Counted from the stretch's first letter, positions 9,253 through 18,071 are shown. The stretch: DNA of 64,000 nt from Prevotella sp. HUN102 (GCF_000688375.1 NZ_JIAF01000001.1:558001-622000), one strand, 5' to 3'. Translations and numbers: made by a program. Notes: generated by a model not told the origin, from the letters alone.

Positions 9253-9285
9253 CAAAGTTAAATATTTTTAAGAACAAAATCCAAA
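9253..9285 (-). promoter_or_regulatory. Promoter of the Fur-type gene and purA
   Basis: Minus-strand -7 TAACTTTG (9253-9260) and -33 TTTG (9282-9285) with a 21-base spacer, 23 bases upstream of the ATG. Confidence 0.6.
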
Positions 9286-9431
9286 TAAGAAGTAGAAAAA
9301 AAAGTTAAATAAAAGGATTGGAAAGCAAGTAACCGAAGAAATAAGCTAACGCTTTGGAAAGACGCCTACCGTCTCATTCACACGAAAACATTTTCACGCA
9401 CAGCCGAGCCAGTCCGCCCAAAACGCAAAAA

Positions 9432-9460
9432 GGAGGCACTCTGACTGTCAGAATGCCTCC
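9432..9460 (-). terminator. Terminator downstream of htpG
   Basis: 13-bp arms (9432-9444 and 9448-9460) with one G-T pair and a 3-base loop. On the minus strand the stem is followed by TTTTTGCGTTTT. It lies about 110 bases beyond the htpG stop codon. Confidence 0.75.
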
Positions 9461-9572
9461 CGAGATTGATATAGAAGATTAGGTGTTCAAGATTAAACGT
9501 ACTTACTTTTTCCGTTTATTCTCTTCTAACTCTGCATCAAAAGATTTTGAACACCTGTCTCAATAAAACCTT

Positions 9573-11627
9573 TTACTTTATCAGATTCACCGAACGCTTG
9601 ATGAACTCATTGAGCGATGCGCCTTTCAGCATACCGTTCTGGAGCAATGCAAGGTCGATAAGCTGATGAATGGTGCCGTTGTCCTTCGCATAACCGGCAA
9701 TCACCTGCTTTTTCTCCTCACGCTGCTTGCTGAGGTTCTGTTCTGTATTGCTGAGGTCGTCCTTCTCCTCCTGCGTGATTTCCTCGGGCTTCTTCTTGCC
9801 CTGTTCCTGCTGAAGAATGGTCTGACGAGCCTGCAAACCCTTGATTTCGCTGAGGATAGGCTTCAGTGTTTCCTTCGTAGATGCTTCGCCCTCGGAGAGA
9901 ATCTTCTTCACGAGTGCGTGGTCGGAATTGAGCACGAGCGTATAGGTGTCGGGCATCTGACCATAGAAAGCCATTCCCTGCTGATAACGGCTCATTTCCT
10001 TCATACGGCGCATATACTCGTTCTGCGTGATTATCACAGGCTGAGCATCCACACCCATAGCCTGAACGTCTACCATAAACTCGCTTTTATCCAACTTAGG
10101 AACCTGAGACTGGAACGCTTCTGACAAAATGTCGCGCTGCGTCTCGTTCAGGTCAAGCTCCGGCGCATTGTCCTTTGCGATGATACGGTCGATGGTATCG
10201 GAATCGACACGCACGAAGCGAGACTTCTCGAACTTCTGTTCCAACATAGAAACGGCAGGCACGTCGAGCTGTCCGTCGGTCAGCAACACGCTGTATCCCT
10301 TAGCCTTGGCAGCCTCAATATATGAGAATTGCTCTTCCTTGTCGGTTGCATAGAGATAAACGAGCTGACCGTCCTTGTCGGTCTGATTATCCTTAATCAG
10401 CGTTTTGTATTCCTCGAACGTGAAATGCCTGCCGTCTACATCCGTAAAGAGCGAGAAGTCCTTTGCACGGTCGTAGAAGTCGTTTTCAGAAAGCATACCA
10501 TAGTTCACAAAGAGTTTCAGGTCTTCCCATTTTTCCTCGTAATCCTTACGGTTATCCTTGAAGATTCCGTTCAGTCTGTCTGCCACTTTCTTCGTGATGT
10601 AAGACGAAATCTTCTTCACGTTGGCATCGCTCTGCAAGTAGCTTCGGCTCACGTTCAAAGGAATATCCGGCGAATCTATCACGCCGTGCAGCAACGTAAG
10701 GAACTCGGGCACAATGCCCTCCACCTGATCCGTTACGAAAACCTGATTGCAATAGAGCTGAATCTTGTTGCGCTGCAGCTCTATGTTGTTCTTCACGCGC
10801 GGGAAGTAGAGAATACCCGTGAGGTTGAACGGATAGTCCACGTTCAGATGAATCCAGAACAGAGGTTCGTCGTTCATCGGGAAGAGCGTGCGGTAGAAGC
10901 TCTTATAGTCCTCATCCTTGATTTCAGATGGCGACTTCGACCACAACGGAGCCACGCTGTTGATTACGTTGTCCTCATCGGTATCCTGCATCTTGCCGTC
11001 CTTCCATTCCTGCTTCTTGCCGAGAATCACGGGCACTGCCATAAACTTGCAATACTTGTTGAGCAGTTCCTCTATCTTGCTCTTCTGAAGAAATTCTTTG
11101 CAGTCATCGTCGATGTGGAGCACGATGTCGCTGCCTCGGCTCTCCTTCTCGGTCTCCTCAAGCGTAAATTCAGGACTTCCGTCGCAGCTCCACTTCACGG
11201 CCTTCGCACCTTCTTTGTAGCTCTTCGTGATGATGTCCACCTTCTTGGCCACCATAAATGCCGAATAGAAGCCCAATCCGAAGTGTCCGATGATAGCCTC
11301 CGCCTTGTCCTGATATTTCTCCATAAAGTCGCTCACGCCGGAGAATGCAATCTGATTGATATACTTGTCAATTTCCTCTGCATCCATACCGATACCGTTG
11401 TCGCTGATGGTAAGCGTGCCTTCTTTCTCGTCGATCTTAATGCGTACAGCCAAATCGCCCTGTTCGCCCCTGAAGTCGCCTGTGATGGCAAGCGTCTTCA
11501 ATTTCTGCGAAGCATCCACAGCGTTCGACACCAATTCACGAAGGAAGATTTCGTGGTCAGAATAAAGGAATTTCTTGATAACCGGAAAGATATTCTCCGT
11601 TGTTACTCCAATTTTACCTGTTTGCAT
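9573..11627 (-). CDS. htpG: Molecular chaperone HtpG (Hsp90)
   Basis: A 684-residue Hsp90. The N-terminal GHKL ATPase domain has the ELVSNAVDASQK helix (catalytic glutamate and ATP-binding asparagine), DNGIGMD and GHFGLGFYSAF. The middle domain includes NVSRSYLQSD, with the conserved ATP-contacting arginine. The C-terminal dimerisation domain is preceded by a charged coiled stretch (QGKKKPEEITQEEKDDLSNTEQNLSKQREEKK). At 684 residues it is about 60 longer than the E. coli protein, the extra length sitting mainly in that charged C-terminal region. It refolds or stabilises client proteins in the cytosol. It appears monocistronic, with its own terminator; no CIRCE element is seen upstream. Confidence 0.97.
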   Translation of the reverse strand: MQTGKIGVTTENIFPVIKKFLYSDHEIFLRELVSNAVDASQKLKTLAITGDFRGEQGDLAVRIKIDEKEGTLTISDNGIGMDAEEIDKYINQIAFSGVSDFMEKYQDKAEAIIGHFGLGFYSAFMVAKKVDIITKSYKEGAKAVKWSCDGSPEFTLEETEKESRGSDIVLHIDDDCKEFLQKSKIEELLNKYCKFMAVPVILGKKQEWKDGKMQDTDEDNVINSVAPLWSKSPSEIKDEDYKSFYRTLFPMNDEPLFWIHLNVDYPFNLTGILYFPRVKNNIELQRNKIQLYCNQVFVTDQVEGIVPEFLTLLHGVIDSPDIPLNVSRSYLQSDANVKKISSYITKKVADRLNGIFKDNRKDYEEKWEDLKLFVNYGMLSENDFYDRAKDFSLFTDVDGRHFTFEEYKTLIKDNQTDKDGQLVYLYATDKEEQFSYIEAAKAKGYSVLLTDGQLDVPAVSMLEQKFEKSRFVRVDSDTIDRIIAKDNAPELDLNETQRDILSEAFQSQVPKLDKSEFMVDVQAMGVDAQPVIITQNEYMRRMKEMSRYQQGMAFYGQMPDTYTLVLNSDHALVKKILSEGEASTKETLKPILSEIKGLQARQTILQQEQGKKKPEEITQEEKDDLSNTEQNLSKQREEKKQVIAGYAKDNGTIHQLIDLALLQNGMLKGASLNEFIKRSVNLIK

Positions 11628-12515
11628 AGTTCTGTATTTTAATTCTATTTTCTTATTTTTCTTCCCAACTATTTACAAATACCGTGCCAACAGCAGCTCT
11701 TTTCGCAACAAAAGCACTATTTCCGAAAAACATCTTCCACGGAAATTATCTCCACTTTCCGCGAAAGCAAAATCAGAGTTTGTAAAAATCAGTTACCGAA
11801 AAAACGTACCTCTCCCATCCTCGTTTTAGAGAAAACAGAGCCATTTCAGCACGTTTCCTCCTCCATTTTCCGAGCTTTTCCCCAGAAATATCCGAAGATT
11901 GCGTTGCGTTCTTGCGAAGAATGCACTGCATCCATCCGAAGATTGCAAAGCGAATCTGCGAAGAATATATCGCAAAAACAGTCCTTTCTTTCCATTTTAT
12001 TTTCCCTTTTAGGAACAATTCAAGGAATTTATTATGCACAAAAAGAGCGTAACACAAGGCAAACCATTACGCTTCAACCACTTACATACGCACACTCATT
12101 TTGCCAATATTTGAAAAATAAAAATTACTGGCGCGAAATACGCGAATTATAGCGCAGCTTTTGTAAGAAATATTCATTGTGTGCCACAACCATTTTCCTG
12201 TGCCTACAAAGAGGATTTGGAATCAAGGAATCGCATACTATCAAGTTCGGATTTATCCCGAACCAAGGCAAGGAATAAAGATATGAAAGGACAAAAGATA
12301 AAGAAACGGGAGAACAAGGAAAAATCACAATAAAAAAACGCCCAATTACTCACGTAATCAGACGCTGAACATTTCTGACTCGAACCTCGCTTTTGTCCTA
12401 TTGAAGACCTTTTGGATTCGAGAATCAGAAAATTTTGAAAATTTGTAGAATCCGTCTCTCGTGGATTTTCAAGCAATCCAAACGAGAAAACAGATCAATA
12501 AAATCTAATATCAAT
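11628..12515. other. Gene-free gap between htpG and the IS982-family element
   Basis: About 890 bases without a convincing gene. It contains the htpG 5' region, one copy of the palindromic repeat family (11891-11972), and AT-rich sequence up to the insertion element. Small open frames here mostly translate the repeat. Confidence 0.6.
11891..11972. repeat. Palindromic intergenic repeat, copy 2
   Basis: A degenerate cluster of the recurrent units: CGAAGATTGC appears at about 11893 and 11937, with TTGCGAAGAATGC and TGCGAAGAATAT between and after them. It is less symmetric than the other copies. Confidence 0.65.
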
Positions 12516-13561
12516 ACGCCAGTTCGGGATAATAAATCTTAAAAAAGTTCCAGTTGTCTTTTATCTTCCACATATACTGACAGCCCATCCGGTTTATTTT
12601 CAAAGAAACAACATGCCGCCAATGCCGAGCATAAGTTCATGATGAAATTATGTATCGATCTGTGTCTTGAATGTACAAGGTTTGCCTTGTTTTTCAATAA
12701 CTCATTTATACACTCTATTATATATCTCTTTCGTAACATGATTTTATCATACACAGGCATAAGTTTGTTTTTCATCTTTGCCTTCAGTCCGTGTACAAGA
12801 TGTATTCCCTGCTCAAAGAGTCCCTCAAAGAGTTCCCGCTTGATATATCCCCTGTCTGCGAATACTTTTCCATAGAGCACTTTTGTAAAAAACAGACCAT
12901 ACCCTTCGATCTCTGTCGTCCACGTTGGCAGGTGTAAGACAGAATGTTATGATCTCTCCTGTGTCATTGCAAAGCAGATGCAGTTTGAAGCCATGGCACC
13001 ATCCCATTGTACCCTTCCCTCTCTTGGCAAAGCCCTCAAAAACCCTATTGAAATATCTTCTTACATTATGGCATACAGGTATCATTGTACTATCGACAAA
13101 GCTGATTCCCGTGCATTTGCCAAAGGCGTAAAGTTTCATAAAAGTAAGCATTGTAAAGAACTCCCGAGGCATAAGTTCCACAAAGCGATTGTAGGATACT
13201 GCGGTGGGAAAACATTGGGCAAGATGAACTTTCACAAAGAACAGATAATAATGTTTGAAGTTTCGGAAAGTCCCAAAATGGCAGCATAGCAAAATGGTCA
13301 TAATCTCACTTTCACACATACGCCCCTTACGGTGTCTGACATGCTTGTAGCCTTCGTCTGTGGGAGTTATTTGAAGGTTTTTATTCAATTCTGCGCCTAA
13401 ATTCTTGCAAAACTCATCAATAACACAGAAAATTTCTGTAACTTTGTCTTCGGTAATCATCGCTTATATTGTTTGTAATTAATTGATATTCAACTGTAAA
13501 GTTACAAAAAATAAGCGAGATTACCAACATTTTCAACAACTTTCTTATCCCGAACTGGCGT
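12516..13561 (-). mobile_element. IS982-family insertion sequence with intact ends and a frameshifted transposase
   Basis: The element is bounded by perfect 17-bp terminal inverted repeats (ACGCCAGTTCGGGATAA at 12516-12532 and its complement at 13545-13561), giving 1,046 bp, a normal IS982 size. The transposase occupies the minus strand. No target-site duplication is visible: the bases outside the left end (ATATCAAT) do not match those outside the right end (AGATTTTA). Instead AAAATCTA at 12500-12507 and TAGATTTT at 13561-13568 form an inverted pair around the element. Confidence 0.85.
12539..13460 (-). pseudogene. IS982-family transposase, broken by a one-base frameshift
   Basis: Two frames cover one protein. 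The upstream part (from the ATG at 13460) carries FVDSTMIPVCHN (a DDE aspartate region), GTMGWCHGFKLHL and LTPANVDDRD, the IS982 core. The downstream part in the +1 frame continues LYGKVFADRGYIK, HLVHGLKAKMKNK and the C-terminal RSIHNFIMNLCSALAA. The switch falls in a run of six T residues (minus strand; 12897-12902). Removing one T gives an uninterrupted ~300-residue transposase reading VFTKVLYGKVFADRGY. IS982 transposases normally come from one frame, and the shift needed is +1, so programmed -1 slippage is unlikely. A homopolymer mutation or a sequencing error is the best explanation. Confidence 0.85.
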
Positions 13562-13576
13562 AGATTTTAGACACAT

Positions 13577-13970
13577 TTACTCTAATATGACAAAAGTGTG
13601 CTTAAACCCCTTATTAATAGGAGTATGGGATTTAATAAAGTCTTGAATGAATAGTTTTATTCTTTCTGCGCTCATCCCCTTGTGCAAGGTTCAGTTTTGT
13701 CTTTAAATCAGCATTCAGCGATTCTATGACATTGTTGATATTTGGTAAGTTTACGATAGATGGACCTGATTAAGACTCCGTATTCTTCTGAAAGATTCCG
13801 GATAGTTAAATTGCCCTTAGAATAACTACCATTTACCATAGTTGGAGTAAATCGTTTATGTCCAACAAAGGTTCGGTTGTAGGACTTACAACACCAACGT
13901 TGTGCATCACGAAAATGACCACGCTTTACAGTTAGCTTTGAGCCACAATAAAAGCAGATTTTGTGCCATA
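13577..13970 (-). pseudogene. Relic of a zinc-ribbon transposase (IS256 'variant Zn-binding' / IS1595-like), internally deleted
   Basis: Translating the minus strand from about 13970 gives ICFYCGSKLTVKRGHFRDAQ, RWCCKSYNRTFVGHKRFTP and NLTIRNLSEEYGV, an N-terminal zinc ribbon plus helix-turn-helix. After about 13740 the sequence jumps to a C-terminal end, NNVIESLNADLKTKLNLAQG, then in another frame MSAERIKLFIQDFIKSHTPI, stopping at the TAA 13577-13579. The catalytic middle is missing and there is a frameshift, so this is a dead remnant. It stops 16 bases from the IS982 right end, so the two elements pile up at one spot. No terminal repeats were identified. The family name is a judgement from the zinc-ribbon pattern and the NNxIExxxxxLKxKL tail. 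Confidence 0.6.
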
Positions 13971-14073
13971 ATATATAAATGGAACAAAGATAATGATTAC
14001 AAGAAACTTACAAAGATTTTATGCAATTTTTTGTCATATAAGCCACAAACTTTCTATCATCGACCATAAAAAA

Positions 14074-14106
14074 GCAGTTGCTCTGCAAAAAGAGAAGAGC
14101 AACTGC
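14074..14106 (-). terminator. Terminator downstream of the pyrophosphatase gene
   Basis: Perfect 11-bp arms (14074-14084 and 14096-14106), followed on the minus strand by TTTTTT. It lies 75 bases after the hppA stop codon. Confidence 0.8.
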
Positions 14107-14180
14107 ACGAAGAAATCTACTTTACTTAGATTAATAATCTAATTTTAATCCAAATTACAAAATGTTGTTACCCGATTATG

Positions 14181-16382
14181 TTATAAAAAAGCAACAGTAA
14201 GCCCTGCCATTACAATACTGACCATTGACATCAATTTGATTAAGATGTTCAAACTGGGACCTGACGTATCCTTGAATGGGTCACCAACAGTATCACCGAC
14301 GATAGTAGCCTTGTGATTCTGCGATCCCTTGCCGCCATAGTGTCCTTCCTCTATCATTTTCTTTGCATTGTCCCAAGCACCACCTGCGTTAGACATAAAT
14401 ATCGCTAAGGTAAAACCTGCTGCCAAACCTCCCACGAGCAAACCGAGAACACCTGCCACGCCAAGCACCAAACCAACGATGATAGGGATTGCGATTGCCA
14501 GAAAACTGGGCAAAATCATTTCGCGCTGTGCGCTGCGAGTAGAAATCTCCACACAACGACCATAATCGGGTGTTGCCTTGCCTTCGAGAATACCTGCTAT
14601 TTCACGGAACTGACGACGGACTTCCTCTACCATTGACTGGGCTGCACGGCCTACCGAACCCATTGTGAGTCCACAGAAGAGGAAAGCTGTCATAGCACCT
14701 ATGAATGTTCCAACGAGCACTTTAGGATTCATCAACGTTACCTGAAAGAAGTCCATAAAGTCGGGCATTGTAGCTTTTGACGGTTCAAATACCTCTCCTG
14801 TCGGATAAAGAAACTGCTGACCACCCTCTACGGCACGAACCATTGCTATCTTTACCTCTTCAACATAAGATGCAAGTAATGCCAATGCCGTGAGTGCAGC
14901 ACTACCGATAGCAAATCCCTTACCCGTAGCCGCCGTTGTATTGCCAAGCGCATCAAGTGCATCTGTGCGCTGACGAACCTCCTCGCCCAAGCCACTCATT
15001 TCGGCATTGCCACCTGCATTGTCCGCAATTGGGCCGTAAGCATCGGTTGCCAAGGTAATACCGAGTGTGGACAGCATACCTACTGCCGCTATACCTATGC
15101 CATAGAGACCGTAGCTGATGGATTTCGTGTTCATACTGAGATCGAAGCCATTCGCACAAAGATAGCTCAACATAATGGCAACAGAGATTGTCAATACCGG
15201 GACACAAGTTGAAATCATACCAGTTCCAATGCCTTTGATAATAACGGTTGCCGGACCGGTTTCGCTGGATTCAGCAATCAACTGGGTGGGCTTATAGGAA
15301 TGTGATGTGTAATATTCCGTAGCCTGTCCGATAATGACACCTGCAACAAGGCCGGTAACTACTGAGAATGAAATGCCCATCCAGTTCTCCAGACCAAGCA
15401 GATAAAGGATAACAAACGATGCCGTTGCCACCAGAATGGCACTAACATTGGTTCCTAAGCCGAGTGAATGCAGCAAATCCTTCATCGTTGCGCCTTCTTT
15501 CGTCCGTACCAGATAGATACCAAACAATGAAAGGAAAATACCTACTGCCGCAATGATCATCGGAGTAATGACTGCTTTAAGCTGCATATCGGTATTCAAT
15601 GAGAAAGCCGTTGCACCAAGGGCAGCCGTAGAAAGAATGGAACCACAGTAACTCTCGTATAAATCAGCTCCCATTCCGGCAACATCACCCACATTGTCGC
15701 CCACATTGTCGGCGATAGTGGCAGGATTGCGTGGGTCGTCTTCAGGAATGTCAGCTTCCACTTTCCCCACAAGGTCGGCTCCAACATCAGCCGCCTTCGT
15801 GTAGATACCACCTCCAACACGCGCAAACAATGCCTGTGTAGAAGCACCCATACCAAAGGTAAGCATTGTAGTAGTGATGGTAATCATCGCCATTTTCTCA
15901 CCTGCATACACGGCACTCAATACAAGAAACCATATAGCAATGTCGAGAAGGCCAAGACCTACAACCACCAGTCCCATTACGGCACCACTGCGAAAAGCAA
16001 TCTTCAATCCTCTGTCCAATCCTTGGCGCGCTGCATTAGCCGTGCGGGCAGAGGCATAGGTGGCAGTCTTCATACCGAAAAATCCCGCCAACCCCGAGAA
16101 AAGTCCACCGGTAAGGAAAGCAAATGGCACCCAAGGGTTCTGCACGCGGAGCACATAAGCCATAAATGCAAAAATTACAGCTAAAACTATGAATACAATC
16201 AACACTACTCTATATTGTTGTTTCAGATAGGCCATAGCCCCATTACGCACATACTGAGCTATTTCTTTCATTTTAGGAGTACCCTCATCCTCACCTAACA
16301 TAGACTTGAAAAAGAACCAAGCCATACCCAATGCCACAATAGATGCTATCGGCACGAGCCAAAATACAGTTGGAATGTTCAT
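14181..16382 (-). CDS. hppA: Membrane-bound ion-translocating pyrophosphatase
   Basis: A 733-residue polytopic protein (about 16 membrane helices) of typical H+/Na+-PPase length. The pyrophosphate-binding loop is seen in GADLVGKVE and EDDPRNPATIADNVGDNVGD, with matching aspartate-rich segments near the C-terminus (GDTVGDPFKDTSGPSLNI). It hydrolyses cytosolic PPi and pumps Na+ and/or H+ outward. The potassium-specificity position reads GNTTAA, with alanine rather than the lysine of K+-independent enzymes, so this is predicted to be the K+-dependent type. K+-dependent enzymes from Bacteroides relatives have been reported to pump Na+, some Na+ and H+ together. It is monocistronic with its own promoter and terminator. 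Confidence 0.95.
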   Translation of the reverse strand: MNIPTVFWLVPIASIVALGMAWFFFKSMLGEDEGTPKMKEIAQYVRNGAMAYLKQQYRVVLIVFIVLAVIFAFMAYVLRVQNPWVPFAFLTGGLFSGLAGFFGMKTATYASARTANAARQGLDRGLKIAFRSGAVMGLVVVGLGLLDIAIWFLVLSAVYAGEKMAMITITTTMLTFGMGASTQALFARVGGGIYTKAADVGADLVGKVEADIPEDDPRNPATIADNVGDNVGDVAGMGADLYESYCGSILSTAALGATAFSLNTDMQLKAVITPMIIAAVGIFLSLFGIYLVRTKEGATMKDLLHSLGLGTNVSAILVATASFVILYLLGLENWMGISFSVVTGLVAGVIIGQATEYYTSHSYKPTQLIAESSETGPATVIIKGIGTGMISTCVPVLTISVAIMLSYLCANGFDLSMNTKSISYGLYGIGIAAVGMLSTLGITLATDAYGPIADNAGGNAEMSGLGEEVRQRTDALDALGNTTAATGKGFAIGSAALTALALLASYVEEVKIAMVRAVEGGQQFLYPTGEVFEPSKATMPDFMDFFQVTLMNPKVLVGTFIGAMTAFLFCGLTMGSVGRAAQSMVEEVRRQFREIAGILEGKATPDYGRCVEISTRSAQREMILPSFLAIAIPIIVGLVLGVAGVLGLLVGGLAAGFTLAIFMSNAGGAWDNAKKMIEEGHYGGKGSQNHKATIVGDTVGDPFKDTSGPSLNILIKLMSMVSIVMAGLTVAFL

Positions 16383-16988
16383 AGCGTTTTGTTTTTACGG
16401 TTAGTATTAATTGTTTGTCGATTAGTTTCTGCCCAACTCTCCACAGAATAATTACTTAGATAGTTGGCAGTATGTGAACAAAAGTACAAATAAAAATATT
16501 TTCTCTCCCTATTTCCATTTATTTTTAACATAAATAAATGCTATTGTCTTTCATTTTTATCTTTTTACCCTCGCCATAAGTAATCATCCATAACCTTATA
16601 TCAATTATACTAATCCTCACTCACAACTTACTTTTACCGTAGATTTCTTTTATCTAAAAATTATCGTTGGGAAAATTCAGTACCAGTAAGATTTCAACTA
16701 ATCTTCTTCTTTAAAACAAATTCCAGTATTCCGAACTTGAATTTGATGATAAAATCAAATGGACTAACTCAGAATGGACTGCAAAACAATAAAGTATATA
16801 GGACTGAGAATTTATTTCCTTAAAAGAAGAGTTTTTACTCTTCATTTTCGCTTATTATTATACAAGAATATTTACTATATTTGCAAATAATACTTAATGA
16901 AAGTGGCAACCAACAGAATAAAAGATTCACAACGAGACAGGTATCAAGCAGATCTGATTCAGCGAGAAGTTTCGCAAGAGTATAACAA
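16383..16988. other. AT-rich gap between hppA and the fic relic
   Basis: About 600 bases with no supportable gene. It contains the hppA promoter, and at 16876-16883 a plus-strand TATATTTG that could once have served the fic locus. A 26-codon open fragment ending near 16790 has no start codon and no recognised family. Confidence 0.5.
16479..16486 (-). promoter_or_regulatory. -7 element for hppA
   Basis: The minus strand reads TACTTTTG, matching TAnnTTTG, about 97 bases upstream of the ATG. Confidence 0.4.
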
Positions 16989-17290
16989 ATGCCAGAGAAT
17001 ACCTTTGACGAAATTATGAACAAGTATGTCAAGTATGCTAAAATGAACGTGCCTCATCCTTTTATGGAAAGCAATATTCGCAGCACTCGCATTTGGCTTG
17101 ACCTTATGCCAAAGTGTCCTCTCAAACGGTATATGGATTGGAGCCAGATAGGCAAGAAAGACTATCTAAATGCCATACGTGCGCGTGTAGCTGATAGCAT
17201 CATTTGGTACAGCCTGTGCTCATTACAAAGATTGATGACAGAGAAATGGTTAATAAGGATGTTCATATTATTACGAACAATAATGAATGA
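16989..17290 (+). pseudogene. Fic/DOC-family AMP-transferase, C-terminal fragment, frameshifted
   Basis: The translation DEIMNKYVKYAKMNV, HPFMESNIRSTRIWLDLM and DWSQIGKKDYLNAI follows the C-terminal half of short Fic proteins, whose active loop normally reads HPFxxGNGRxxR. Here the loop is HPFMESNIRSTR, so glycines needed for phosphate binding are lost. An in-frame stop lies two codons before the ATG, so the N-terminal half is missing. After ADSIIW the proper continuation (VQPVLITKIDDREMVNKDVH, ending at TGA 17288-17290) is in another frame. Fic genes of this type are commonly embedded in type I restriction loci of Bacteroidetes, and an hsdR fragment follows directly. It is a non-functional remnant. 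Confidence 0.7.
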
Positions 17291-17315
17291 TTATAAAATA
17301 AGACATAATTCTTTC

Positions 17316-17598
17316 AACGGAACTAAGTCTTTCCACAATGCCTTGATCAAGCCGCAAGCAATCCACTACTTTTATAGTAATGAAGAATTGGTTGCCAAGA
17401 CAAAGGAGTTTATTGACTCTTTGCGTAAAAATCGCACAATTGATTACTCCTGCCGGCATACGCAGAATGATTAAGCATCTTCTGAAGAGATACCATTACC
17501 CACCAGAAGAAGTTGCCAATGCATTAGAAACCATTATCAAGCAGTGCGAGCAGTGGGTGGATAATGAACAAGAGAATTATTCAACAAAATCTGCATAA
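17316..17598 (+). pseudogene. Type I restriction endonuclease R subunit (HsdR), C-terminal relic
   Basis: Only about the last 90 residues of HsdR remain: KSFHNALIKPQAIHYFYSNE, ELVAKTKEFIDSLRKNRTID, then in a second frame GIRRMIKHLLKRYHYPPEEV and ETIIKQCEQWVDNE up to the stop at 17596-17598. This matches the helical C-terminal domain of HsdR (DUF3387), where the order is SLRKNxTIDW followed by RxxVKRLLKKYGYPP. A short deletion at about 17450 shifts the frame. Together with the fic fragment just upstream it marks a type I restriction locus that has lost its methylase, specificity and motor parts. Confidence 0.7.
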
Positions 17599-17620
17599 TT
17601 TATGGGAGGACAAGCGAGAG

Positions 17621-18052
17621 TTATGAAACGCTTGTGTGATTTGTTTGCTGACAATCAGGACAAATGCCTTTATAGTATAGTTGGGCATCCTCGATTGTGA
17701 AGCCTTCCATCTGACCACTGACCATTCTCGGGGGACGCACGTCGTGGAAATCGAATACGCGGCCACAATGTTTGCAGCAGAAATGGGCGTGTGGGACTGT
17801 TGTTCCGTCGTAGCACACTCTGTGCTCATCAATCGTAATCATCAATGCTGCTCCCTTTTCGGAGAACATTCGCAATGTATTGTAAATCGTAGTTCTGCTG
17901 ACTGTCGGGATTCGCTTCTTGAGGTTCACAAACACTTCATCTACTGTCGGATGAGTGTGATGCGTTAGAAGATAACGCATAATCTCTATGCGCTGAACAG
18001 ATGGGCGTATGCCACAATCCATCAATTTCTGATATGCTGGGTCAATATTCAT
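17621..18052 (-). CDS. Fur family regulator, PerR-like
   Basis: A 143-residue Fur-superfamily protein distinct from the one near purA. It has the winged helix IRPSVQRIEIMRYLLTHHTHP and recognition region SRTTIYNTLRMFSEKG. The metal domain shows HAHFCCKHCGRVFDF, with the H-x-H-F-x-C pattern typical of PerR, and a second CPDC pair for the structural zinc. PerR senses peroxide through iron-catalysed histidine oxidation and represses oxidative-stress genes; in this anaerobe that role is an inference from the motif. It is a single gene, convergent with the hsdR relic, with its own promoter at 18072-18103. Confidence 0.85.
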   Translation of the reverse strand: MNIDPAYQKLMDCGIRPSVQRIEIMRYLLTHHTHPTVDEVFVNLKKRIPTVSRTTIYNTLRMFSEKGAALMITIDEHRVCYDGTTVPHAHFCCKHCGRVFDFHDVRPPRMVSGQMEGFTIEDAQLYYKGICPDCQQTNHTSVS

Positions 18053-18071
18053 AATCTATAAAAATCTTGCG

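Larger units (their letters stand above)
9231..9572. other. Gap between the Fur-type gene and htpG
   Basis: No gene is seen. The gap contains the fur promoter at the left and the htpG terminator hairpin near 9432-9460; the remainder is featureless AT-rich sequence. Confidence 0.6.

Noticed and set aside
10329..11642. 437-codon open frame on the plus strand opposite htpG
   Set aside because: It is a shadow of htpG, which has all Hsp90 motifs. The antisense product has no domain, a leucine/histidine/valine-rich composition typical of antisense frames, and no promoter.
11773..12057. 94-codon minus-strand frame between htpG and the insertion element
   Set aside because: It includes a translation of repeat copy 2, has no recognisable domain and no promoter; it is most likely non-coding.
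12897..12902. Programmed frameshifting in the IS982-family transposase
   Set aside because: Joining the two frames needs a +1 shift, whereas IS elements that frameshift typically use -1 slippage, and IS982 transposases normally come from a single frame. A homopolymer indel is simpler.
16710..16790. Open fragment reading NKFQYSELEFDDKIKWTNSEW
   Set aside because: It has no start codon, a stop immediately before it and no recognised family. It could be a relic of the restriction locus but cannot be supported.
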